Part shown: piece by piece, positions 1-5,430 of the stretch | Layout of the letters: each line of letters starts with the position of its first letter | Numbering within the stretch: position 1 is the stretch's first letter | NCBI GenBank assembly: GCA_035539215.1 | Contig: DATLIX010000196.1 | Coordinates: forward strand, 1 to 5,430 | Direction of reading: 5' to 3' | DNA length: 5,430 nt | Source of the DNA: Dongia_B sp035539215 | GTDB taxonomy: Bacteria > Pseudomonadota > Alphaproteobacteria > Dongiales > Dongiaceae | Notes under the pieces: model-generated | What the model saw: the letters and a program-made list of their open reading frames with translations, nothing else | The model's database searches: none | Told to the model about the DNA's origin: nothing | Made by a program: the position numbers and the translations under genes

Positions 1-1
1 T

Positions 2-523
2 TCGGGACCACGTACCAATCCCTGGTTCCAAGAGACAGCCGATCGTGTGATGCAGGATGGCGACCTGCTGTCATTCGACACGGATCTGATCGGCCGTTGG
101 GGCTTCTATACCGACATCTCCCGCAGTTGGGTGATCGGCGAGCGCAAGCCGACGGATGAACAGAAACGTCTCTATAACCTTGCGCGACAGCAGATCGATC
201 ACAACACCGCTTTGCTGCGACCCGGCATGAGTTTCCGTGAGATGTCGGCGAAATCCTGGCCGGTGCCGGAAGCCTTCATCGCCAACCGTTATGCGGATAT
301 CGCCCATGGCGTCGGGCTCGGCGTCGAATATCCCCTCATCTGGTATCAGGAGGATGAGGCCTATGGCATGTATGACGGCGTCTTCCAGGAGAACATGGTG
401 GTCTGTGTCGAGAGCTATATCGGCGCCGTCGGCGGCCAGCAGGGCGTGAAGCTGGAACAGCCGGTATTGATCACCGCGAATGGGCCGCAGCTCTTCTGCG
501 ATTGTCCTTACGAGGATTACTGA
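2..523 (+). CDS. M24 family metallopeptidase-fold protein, DddP-like (C-terminal part; 5' end outside window)
   Basis: The reading frame is open from the left edge to a TGA at 521-523, giving 173 visible codons. The start lies outside the window; the GTG at 47 and ATG at 50 are internal, because conserved sequence (SGPRTNPWFQE) precedes them. This is the catalytic 'pita-bread' domain of the M24 family (Xaa-Pro aminopeptidase, creatinase, DddP). Visible metal ligands are Asp at 77-79 and 83-85 (FDTD), Asp at 113-115 (TDISR), His at 305-307 (HGVGLG), Glu at 410-412 (CVES) and Glu at 455-457 (KLEQ). The FDTD motif with an extra Asp and the PRTNPW motif point to the DddP branch rather than a classical aminopeptidase P. 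From memory of the Ruegeria DddP structure (D295, D297, D307, H371, E406, E421), the ligand spacing matches exactly. The proposed DddP catalytic base (D377) aligns with Val at 323-325, so DMSP lyase activity is doubtful; a peptidase or another lyase is possible. It runs convergently with the ABC operon. Family call is firm, activity unknown. Confidence 0.88.
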   Translation, partial: SGPRTNPWFQETADRVMQDGDLLSFDTDLIGRWGFYTDISRSWVIGERKPTDEQKRLYNLARQQIDHNTALLRPGMSFREMSAKSWPVPEAFIANRYADIAHGVGLGVEYPLIWYQEDEAYGMYDGVFQENMVVCVESYIGAVGGQQGVKLEQPVLITANGPQLFCDCPYEDY

Positions 524-526
524 CTT

Positions 527-2623
527 CTATTCGGCAACCTCCGTCGCCGGCGCCAGTTCCAAGCGATCGACGGCCAGCTCCGTCACCGGTATGTGGCAGC
601 GGATCTGGTGGTCCGGTTCGGCGCCGGGCAGGAGTGGCGGCTCCTGGGTCCGGCAGATCTCGCCCAGTTGACGCGGACATCTGGTATGAAAGACGCAGCC
701 GCTTGGGGGATGAATGGCGCTGGGAATATCGCCTTGCAGGCGCACGCGCGCCGCTGCCTGACCATCGATCGTCGGCACGGCCGAGAGCAGTGCTTCGGTA
801 TAGGGATGGTGCGGTCCCGAGAACACCCGTTCGGCCGGACCGATTTCCATCAATCTGCCGAGATAGAGGACGGCGATGCGGTCGGAGAGATAGCGTACCG
901 TCCCAAGATCGTGGGAAATGAAGACGTAACTGACACGGCGCTCGCTCTGCAGCTCGGCCAGGAGGTTGAGAATTGCCGCCTGGACCGAAACGTCCAGCGC
1001 CGAGGTCGGCTCGTCACAGACGACGATGCGGGGATCGCCGGCAAAGGCCCGGGCGATGGCGACGCGCTGCTTGAGGCCGCCGGAGAGCTGGCGCGGCCGC
1101 GCCGCGAGATAGCGGTCGGCCAGGCGCACGGCGCGGGTGAGGGCCAGCAGGCGGTCGAGCCGGGCTGCCCGCGGCAGGTTCGACAGCTTCACGAGCGACC
1201 GGTCGATCAGGCGACGGATGGTATGCGAGCGGTTGAGCGCGGAATCCGGATTCTGGAAGACGATCTGCAGCGATTTCAGGGCTGCGCTCGTGCGATCCGT
1301 GACCCGGCCCGCCAGAGGCTTGCCGTCGAGTTCCAGCGTGGCGCCCGCATCCGGCGCTGTCAGGCCCATCAGCACCCGCGCAAAGGTGGTCTTGCCGCTG
1401 CCGGATTCGCCGACCAGACCGAGCGTTTCGCCCGGCCACAGCTCCAGCGAGACGTCGCGCAAAGCCTGGACCCGATGATCGGCCGAACCGAATGACTTGT
1501 TGAGTTTATCGACCCGCAAGGCCGGCTGGCCAGCGCGTGTGATGGTCACGGCCTGGGGAAGATCCGCGGCGGTATTGCGCGGCAGATCGCCGGCCTTGTC
1601 GTGATAATGGCAGCGGCTGCTGCGGCCGCCGAGATCATGCAAAGGCGGCGGCTCCTGGTGGCAGCGATCGGTGGCGAGCCCGCAACGCTCCGCAAAGACG
1701 CAGCCGGGAATGACCGCGCCAGGGCTGGGCAGGAAGCCGGGAATGGTGTCGAGCCGGCCGTGATCCTTGCGGCGGCCGCGGCGCGGCAGGCAGCGCAGCA
1801 GGCCGACCGTATAAGGATGGCGCGGATTGTTGAAGACTTCCGCGGTGGTGCCTTCTTCCACCAAAGTTCCGGCATAGAGCACGCCGACGCGGTCGCACAT
1901 GCGGGCGATCACGGCGAGGTTGTGGCTGATGAAGAGCACCGAGGTCTCATATTCGACGCGCAGCTTGGCGACGAGATCGAGCACTTCGGCCTCGACGGTG
2001 GCGTCGAGGCCGGTGGTGGGTTCGTCGAGGATCAGCAGGCGCGGATTGATGGAGAGCGCCATGGCGATGGCGACGCGCTGCTGCATGCCGCCGGACAGCT
2101 GGTGCGGGTAGCGTTCCATTACCGCGGTGGGGTCGGCGATCTGCACCCGCCGCAACATATCGGCGGCGCGCTGCATGGCCTCGTGCGGTGAGAGACCCTT
2201 GAGCGTGAAGATCTCCGCCACCTGCCGGCCGATACGGATCGACGGGTTGAGGGCGCGGCCGGGATCCTGATAGACCATGGAGACGGTATTGGCGCGTAAA
2301 TGACGCAGCGCCGCACCGCCGAGCGTCAGGAGATCGCGGCCATCGACCAGGATGCGGCCGCCGCGCACGCGGCCATTGCGCGGCAGATAGCGCACGGCGG
2401 CCAGTGCCGCAGTCGACTTGCCGCAACCGGATTCGCCGACCAGGCCATAGGATTCGCCGCGGCCGATATGCAGGCTGAGGCCGCGCAGCACCTGGCGGTC
2501 CCTGCCGCGTACGCGATAGACGAGATCGAGGTCGCTGATGGTAAGCGCGTCGGCCGCAGCTTCGACGGGGGCGGCGGCATTGCCGGTCTTATCAAGGGCG
2601 AGGGCGTTCTGTTCCATGGTCAC
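527..2623 (-). CDS. Fused dipeptide/oligopeptide ABC transporter ATPase (DppD-DppF-like, two nucleotide-binding domains)
   Basis: This 698-residue cytoplasmic protein would power peptide import by ATP hydrolysis. Half 1 has Walker A GESGCGKS (63-70), Q-loop Gln119, signature LSGGMQQR (176-183), Walker B LLILDEP (196-202) and switch His234. Half 2 has GESGSGKT (405-412), Gln457, LSGGLKQR (513-520), IVVCDEP (533-539) and His571. Both halves look catalytically complete. Each is followed by the oligopeptide-transporter C-terminal region (HPYT at 269-272 and 606-609) with four Cys: 308, 314, 321, 338 and 643, 649, 657, 676. Such Cys sets hold a [4Fe-4S] cluster in studied DppD-type proteins. It is longer than GsiA (about 620 residues) because both C-terminal regions are kept and an Ala-rich stretch of about 27 residues precedes half 1. 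The GTG start overlaps the upstream permease stop (GTGA) and has a GGGGG 10 bases upstream; an ATG two codons later (2615-2617) is the alternative. It is the last gene of the operon; stop TAG at 527-529. Confidence 0.96.
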   Translation of the reverse strand: MTMEQNALALDKTGNAAAPVEAAADALTISDLDLVYRVRGRDRQVLRGLSLHIGRGESYGLVGESGCGKSTAALAAVRYLPRNGRVRGGRILVDGRDLLTLGGAALRHLRANTVSMVYQDPGRALNPSIRIGRQVAEIFTLKGLSPHEAMQRAADMLRRVQIADPTAVMERYPHQLSGGMQQRVAIAMALSINPRLLILDEPTTGLDATVEAEVLDLVAKLRVEYETSVLFISHNLAVIARMCDRVGVLYAGTLVEEGTTAEVFNNPRHPYTVGLLRCLPRRGRRKDHGRLDTIPGFLPSPGAVIPGCVFAERCGLATDRCHQEPPPLHDLGGRSSRCHYHDKAGDLPRNTAADLPQAVTITRAGQPALRVDKLNKSFGSADHRVQALRDVSLELWPGETLGLVGESGSGKTTFARVLMGLTAPDAGATLELDGKPLAGRVTDRTSAALKSLQIVFQNPDSALNRSHTIRRLIDRSLVKLSNLPRAARLDRLLALTRAVRLADRYLAARPRQLSGGLKQRVAIARAFAGDPRIVVCDEPTSALDVSVQAAILNLLAELQSERRVSYVFISHDLGTVRYLSDRIAVLYLGRLMEIGPAERVFSGPHHPYTEALLSAVPTIDGQAAARVRLQGDIPSAIHPPSGCVFHTRCPRQLGEICRTQEPPLLPGAEPDHQIRCHIPVTELAVDRLELAPATEVAE

Positions 2624-3501
2624 GATTCAAGAGCCCCCTGAACGCCGTCGGCGAGGAGATTGACACCGACCACCAGCGAGGCGATGGCGCCGGCATCGAA
2701 CATCACGGTCCACCAATAGCCGCCATTGATCAGGCCATAGCTTTCGGAGACCGCGAGGCCCCAATCGGGCGAGGGGGGCTGGATGCCGAAACCGATGAAG
2801 CTCAGCGTCGCCACGGTGAAGATGGCGTAACCGAGGCGTACCGTGGTTTCGACCAGGATCGGCGGAATGATATTCGGCAGGATTTCAGCGAACATGATGT
2901 AGAAGGCTTTCTCGCCGCGCAATTGCGCCGCCGCCACATAATCCAGCTCGCGTTCGGATAATACCGCCGAGCGGACGGTCCGAGCGATGATCGGCGCGAA
3001 GAAGGCCCCGATGACGATCACCACGGTGGTGTTGGAAGTGCCGAGCGCCACCAAAGCCATCAGGGCGATGATTACCAGCGGCAAAGCGAGGACGGCATCG
3101 ATCAGGCGACTGATGCTGTCATCGACAATGCCGCGGAAATAGCCGGTAATGAGGCCGAGCGCCGTGCCGAGCAGCGTGCCGAGCAGTGTAGCCAGCGGCG
3201 CCACGGTCAGGATGTCGCGCGCTCCGACGATGACGCGGGCAAACACATCGCGGCCCAGTTGGTCGGTGCCGAACCAGTGATCGGCCGAGGGCGCGGAGAG
3301 CGTGTCGAGGAGATCTCCGTTGAACGGGTCCTGGGACACGAGATCGATCCCGAAGAGCGCACAGCCGACCCAGAAAAGCACAATGATCAGCCCGGCCATG
3401 AAGGTCCAGGAGCCGAGCAGCAACCGCAGCCGCTCATACCGGGCGTTCTTGAGATCGTCAGCCTTCCTGGCTTCAGCCATATCCATTTGCGGCGTGCTCA
3501 T
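2620..3501 (-). CDS. Dipeptide/oligopeptide ABC transporter permease, DppC-like
   Basis: A 293-residue inner-membrane subunit that should pair with the DppB-like protein to form the translocation path. After a charged cytoplasmic N-terminus, the first membrane segment lies at about 33-53. It is followed by the periplasmic stretch typical of DppC/OppC, including HWFGTDQLGRDVFARV (75-90). Further hydrophobic segments fall at about 96-121, 134-154, 157-177, 213-235 and 266-288, making six. The EAA cytoplasmic loop that docks on the ATPase is at about 184-210 (ERELDYVAAAQLRG, ending EILPN). Length is normal for the family. ATG at 3499-3501 is chosen because it overlaps the upstream permease stop (ATGA) and has GGAG seven bases upstream; Met6 and Met8 are less likely starts. 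Its stop in turn overlaps the GTG of the ATPase gene, which supports translational coupling. Substrate cannot be inferred from this subunit. Confidence 0.96.
   Translation of the reverse strand: MSTPQMDMAEARKADDLKNARYERLRLLLGSWTFMAGLIIVLFWVGCALFGIDLVSQDPFNGDLLDTLSAPSADHWFGTDQLGRDVFARVIVGARDILTVAPLATLLGTLLGTALGLITGYFRGIVDDSISRLIDAVLALPLVIIALMALVALGTSNTTVVIVIGAFFAPIIARTVRSAVLSERELDYVAAAQLRGEKAFYIMFAEILPNIIPPILVETTVRLGYAIFTVATLSFIGFGIQPPSPDWGLAVSESYGLINGGYWWTVMFDAGAIASLVVGVNLLADGVQGALES
2634..2638 (-). promoter_or_regulatory. Probable ribosome binding site of the fused ATPase gene
   Basis: On the minus strand GGGGG within CAGGGGGCTC lies 10 bases before the GTG at 2621-2623 and 16 bases before the ATG at 2615-2617. 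The spacing favours GTG, although it is slightly long and the match to the Shine-Dalgarno consensus is only partial. The site lies inside the end of the DppC-like gene, so ribosomes finishing that gene could also re-initiate here. Confidence 0.45.
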
Positions 3502-4457
3502 TCTGCGGCTCCGAAGCGGATGCGCGGATTGAGCGCCGAATAAAGCAGGTCGGCCCCCAGTGTGGCGAAGGTATAGACGATGCCGATACTGAGGATGCCG
3601 GCTTCCAGCATGGGGAAATCCTTGCCGCGGGCGGCGATATAGATGAGGCTGCCGATGCCTTCATAGTGGAAGAGCACCTCAACCACCACGAGCCCGCCGA
3701 TCAGATAGCCCATCTGGGTGGCGATGACGGTGATGGTCGGCAGCAAGGCGTTGCGCAGCACATGGCGCCACAGCACGGTGCGCTGGGGCAAGCCCTTCAG
3801 CACCGCCGTCCGGGTGTAATCGGCGTCCAACGCCTCGATCGTGCCGGCGCGCGCCATGCGGGCGATATAGCCGAAGAGGACGAAGACCAGCGGCATGGAC
3901 GGCAGCAGCAGGTAATAGATCTGCGTCAAGACGTCTGCATCGGCGGGCGCCGCCGCGGTGATCGGCAGCCAGTTCAGCCAGACGCCGAAGATCATGATGA
4001 GGACGATGCCGGTGACGAATTCCGGCAGCACCGTCGCGGAGAGGCCGAGCACCGTGATGATGCGGTCGAGCGGCCGGCCAACATGCAGCGCCGCCCAGAC
4101 ACCGCCGCCGATTCCCAGCGGCACTACCAGCGCGAAGGCGACGGCGGCCAGCTTCAGGGAGTTCCACATGGCGGTGATGACGAAGGGCGCGACCGGGGCG
4201 CGGAAAGTATAGGACATGCTCATATCGCCGATGATGAAATGGCCCACCCAGTCGAAATATTGCACCAGCAGCGGCCGGTCGGCGCCGAGTTGATGGTTGA
4301 GATTGGCGACGGCGCGCGCATCGGCCAGAGGACCTAGGATGGCGCGGCCGACATCGCCCGGCAGCAACTGGGCACCGGCAAAGACGATCAGGCTGAGCAG
4401 CCAGAGCGTCACCAGCGACAGCAGCAGACGCTTCAAGAGAAGTTTGGAGAAGCTCAA
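3498..4457 (-). CDS. Dipeptide/oligopeptide ABC transporter permease, DppB-like (TTG start)
   Basis: A 319-residue inner-membrane subunit, partner of the DppC-like permease. The N-terminus has the family pattern of a basic KRLLL stretch, a first membrane segment (about 9-31) and LLPGD (31-35). Further hydrophobic segments are at about 98-121, 133-162, 185-200, 240-264 and 284-307. The EAA loop is at about 208-240 (EALDADYTRTAVLKG, then RHVLRNALLP). The C-terminal end ALNPRIR is also typical. The start is TTG (4455-4457): an in-frame stop lies just upstream at 4470-4472 with no other start codon between, GAGAGG sits eight bases upstream of TTG, and the next in-frame ATG (codon 79) would remove the first membrane segment. 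It follows the binding-protein gene after a 108-base gap with a strong hairpin, and its TGA overlaps the next gene's ATG. Confidence 0.95.
   Translation of the reverse strand: MSFSKLLLKRLLLSLVTLWLLSLIVFAGAQLLPGDVGRAILGPLADARAVANLNHQLGADRPLLVQYFDWVGHFIIGDMSMSYTFRAPVAPFVITAMWNSLKLAAVAFALVVPLGIGGGVWAALHVGRPLDRIITVLGLSATVLPEFVTGIVLIMIFGVWLNWLPITAAAPADADVLTQIYYLLLPSMPLVFVLFGYIARMARAGTIEALDADYTRTAVLKGLPQRTVLWRHVLRNALLPTITVIATQMGYLIGGLVVVEVLFHYEGIGSLIYIAARGKDFPMLEAGILSIGIVYTFATLGADLLYSALNPRIRFGAAE
3509..3512 (-). promoter_or_regulatory. Ribosome binding site of the DppC-like permease gene
   Basis: On the minus strand GGAG lies seven bases before the ATG at 3499-3501, inside the last codons of the DppB-like gene. 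It supports this ATG over the in-frame Met6 and Met8. Confidence 0.55.
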
Positions 4458-4465
4458 CGCACACG

Positions 4466-4471
4466 CCTCTC
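4466..4471 (-). promoter_or_regulatory. Ribosome binding site deciding the TTG start of the DppB-like permease
   Basis: On the minus strand the sequence reads GAGAGG, followed by eight bases and then TTG. No ATG or GTG lies in frame between this site and the in-frame stop at 4470-4472, which the site overlaps. An ATG at 4471-4473 is in another frame and leads only into a shadow reading frame, so it does not compete as a real start. Confidence 0.7.
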
Positions 4472-4505
4472 ATGCGTAGAATGAGTTGGTTCGAAATAGC
4501 GATCT

Positions 4506-4544
4506 GGACCGGCCCGCCGCGGAAGATCCGCGGCGGGCCGGTCC
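4506..4544 (-). other. Perfect 18-bp intercistronic stem-loop between the binding-protein and permease genes
   Basis: Arms 4506-4523 and 4527-4544 are exact reverse complements, are rich in G and C, and enclose a 3-base loop (aga). The structure begins 21 bases after the TAA of the binding-protein gene and ends 48 bases before the permease TTG. No U-run follows on either strand; on the minus strand the next bases read AGATCGCTATTTCG. It is therefore not a clear intrinsic terminator. Hairpins placed after a binding-protein gene in ABC operons often protect the upstream mRNA or cause partial termination, so that the binding protein is made in excess. That role is inferred here. The rest of the 108-base gap (4458-4565) holds the permease ribosome binding site and no promoter that I can recognise. 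Confidence 0.8.
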
Positions 4545-4565
4545 TATCCTGTCTCCGGCGACGCC

Positions 4566-5430
4566 TTACGACTTGATCGAGGCGTTTTCCAGGAAGAGCT
4601 GCGCCATGGCCGTCGCCTTCACCCCGGAGACCTTCTTGGTGGTCGCCGTGAGGAAATCATAGAAATAGGTGAAGAGAACCGGCGTCTCATCGAGGAGAAG
4701 CTCCTGGATCTTGCCGGCGGCCGAACGCTGCGACTGCAGGTCCAGAGCGCCGATATACTGACCGACCAGCGCGTCGTAATCCTTGTTCTTGAAATGCGCG
4801 GCATTCCAGGTGCCGTCGCTCTTCAGCGGGGCGGCCAAGGCGACGTTAGGCACGCCGCGATGGCCGTAATCGGTGCCGCCCATGACTGAATCCAGCCAGT
4901 CCGACTGGCCGTAGACGGCCTTGCCGTAATAGGCGTCCTGGCTTTCGACATTGAGCTCGATCTCGATGCCAGCGGCCTTCACCGCCTGCTGAATCACCTG
5001 AACATATTCCGGAATCTCCAGATATTTCTCGGTGGTCAGCTTGACCTTGAAGCCCTTGGGCATGCCGGCCGCGGCCAGCAATTCCTTGGCCTTGGCGACG
5101 TCATGCTCGCGCTGCTTCACGTTCTTGTCGGTCGAGGGGAAGACCGGGGCGAAGGGCGAATCGTTGCCGATATCGGCGCGGTCGCGGAACAGGCCCTTGA
5201 CCAGCTTCTTGCGGTCGATGCAGAGCGCCACGGCCTGGCGGACACGCTTGTCGGTGAAGGGGGCCATGTCGTTGCGCATATGGATCTGCGTATGCGCGCT
5301 GGACTTCAAACTCATGATGTTGATGTTGGGATCGTTCAGCAACGCAACGCCGGAGATCGCCGGCAGCTGGTTGATGATGTCGACCTGATGGCCCTGCAGC
5401 GCCAGGACCTGCGGCTGCATATCGGCATAG
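4566..5430 (-). CDS. ABC transporter substrate-binding protein, family 5 (DppA/OppA-like), C-terminal part; N-terminus outside window
   Basis: The frame is open from the right edge to TAA at 4566-4568, giving 287 visible codons, a little over half of a normal protein of about 500-540 residues. The ATG at 5418-5420 is internal: codons for Tyr-Ala-Asp run on upstream to the edge and the N-terminal lobe is missing. The segment PFTDKRVRQAVALCIDRKKL (54-73, counting from that Met) is the conserved family 5 pattern. It is followed by the PVFPSTDKN region, a helix with AKELLAAAGMPKGF, and WNAAHFKNKDYDALV (205-219), which is typical of the C-terminal lobe. The protein should be periplasmic and should select the ligand for the importer, but its signal peptide or lipobox is not in the window. 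It is the most upstream operon gene visible. Ligand type (dipeptide, longer peptide, opine or other) cannot be told from this part. Confidence 0.93.
   Translation of the reverse strand, partial: YADMQPQVLALQGHQVDIINQLPAISGVALLNDPNINIMSLKSSAHTQIHMRNDMAPFTDKRVRQAVALCIDRKKLVKGLFRDRADIGNDSPFAPVFPSTDKNVKQREHDVAKAKELLAAAGMPKGFKVKLTTEKYLEIPEYVQVIQQAVKAAGIEIELNVESQDAYYGKAVYGQSDWLDSVMGGTDYGHRGVPNVALAAPLKSDGTWNAAHFKNKDYDALVGQYIGALDLQSQRSAAGKIQELLLDETPVLFTYFYDFLTATTKKVSGVKATAMAQLFLENASIKS

Noticed and set aside
47..523. A complete 158-residue protein starting at the GTG at 47
   Set aside because: The frame is open to the window edge and the upstream codons encode conserved M24/DddP sequence, so this is the end of a longer gene.
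593..1495. A 300-codon open frame on the plus strand, opposite the fused ATPase
   Set aside because: It is antisense to conserved ATP-binding motifs, its translation resembles no family I know, and long antisense frames are common in GC-rich genes.
1601..2191. A 196-codon plus-strand frame opposite half 1 of the ATPase
   Set aside because: Shadow frame of the same kind; the minus-strand frame carries all ATPase motifs in order.
1401..2443. A 17-base exact direct repeat at 1401-1417 and 2427-2443
   Set aside because: Both copies encode the LVGESG stretch of Walker A in the two homologous ATPase halves, so they reflect domain duplication and not a separate repeat element.
3666..4337. A 223-codon open frame on the plus strand, opposite the DppB-like permease
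   Set aside because: Its translation is rich in His, Asp, Gln and Arg, as expected from reading the complement of a membrane protein gene; no start context or family match.
4506..4544. Intrinsic (Rho-independent) terminator
   Set aside because: The stem is strong but neither strand has a following U-run, so it is listed as a stem-loop of uncertain role.
4566..5420. A complete 284-residue binding protein starting at the ATG at 5418-5420
   Set aside because: The N-terminal lobe and signal peptide are missing and the frame continues to the window edge; the Met is internal.

Overview
The window shows an ordinary peptide-uptake locus of a GC-rich (roughly 60% by eye) Gram-negative bacterium. An alphaproteobacterium is most likely, judging from base composition, the fused double ATPase and the type of peptidase. 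I cannot name a genus from the sequence.

Layout. Bases 2-523 (+ strand) carry the last third of an M24 'pita-bread' metallopeptidase-fold protein that most resembles DddP. It meets, tail to tail with only 3 bases between the stop codons, a minus-strand ABC importer operon of the dipeptide/oligopeptide (Dpp/Opp) family. Read in the direction of transcription (right to left), the operon is: a family 5 substrate-binding protein (C-terminal part only, 4566 to the window edge); a 108-base gap holding a perfect 18-bp hairpin; a DppB-like permease (3498-4457, TTG start); a DppC-like permease (2620-3501); and a fused DppD-DppF-like ATPase (527-2623). The last three genes are joined by 4-base stop/start overlaps, so they are very probably translationally coupled.

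How the genes work together. The binding protein would capture a peptide or peptide-like ligand in the periplasm and deliver it to the DppB/DppC-like permease pair. The single fused protein would supply both nucleotide-binding halves. The adjacent M24 protein could process an imported ligand, but that link rests only on proximity. The ligand cannot be read from the sequence.

I see no RNA gene, mobile element, CRISPR array or plainly new system. The points most worth checking are the M24 protein, which keeps all six expected DddP-type metal ligands but has Val where DddP has its proposed catalytic Asp; the strong hairpin separating the binding-protein gene from the membrane genes; and two complete four-Cys clusters in the fused ATPase.
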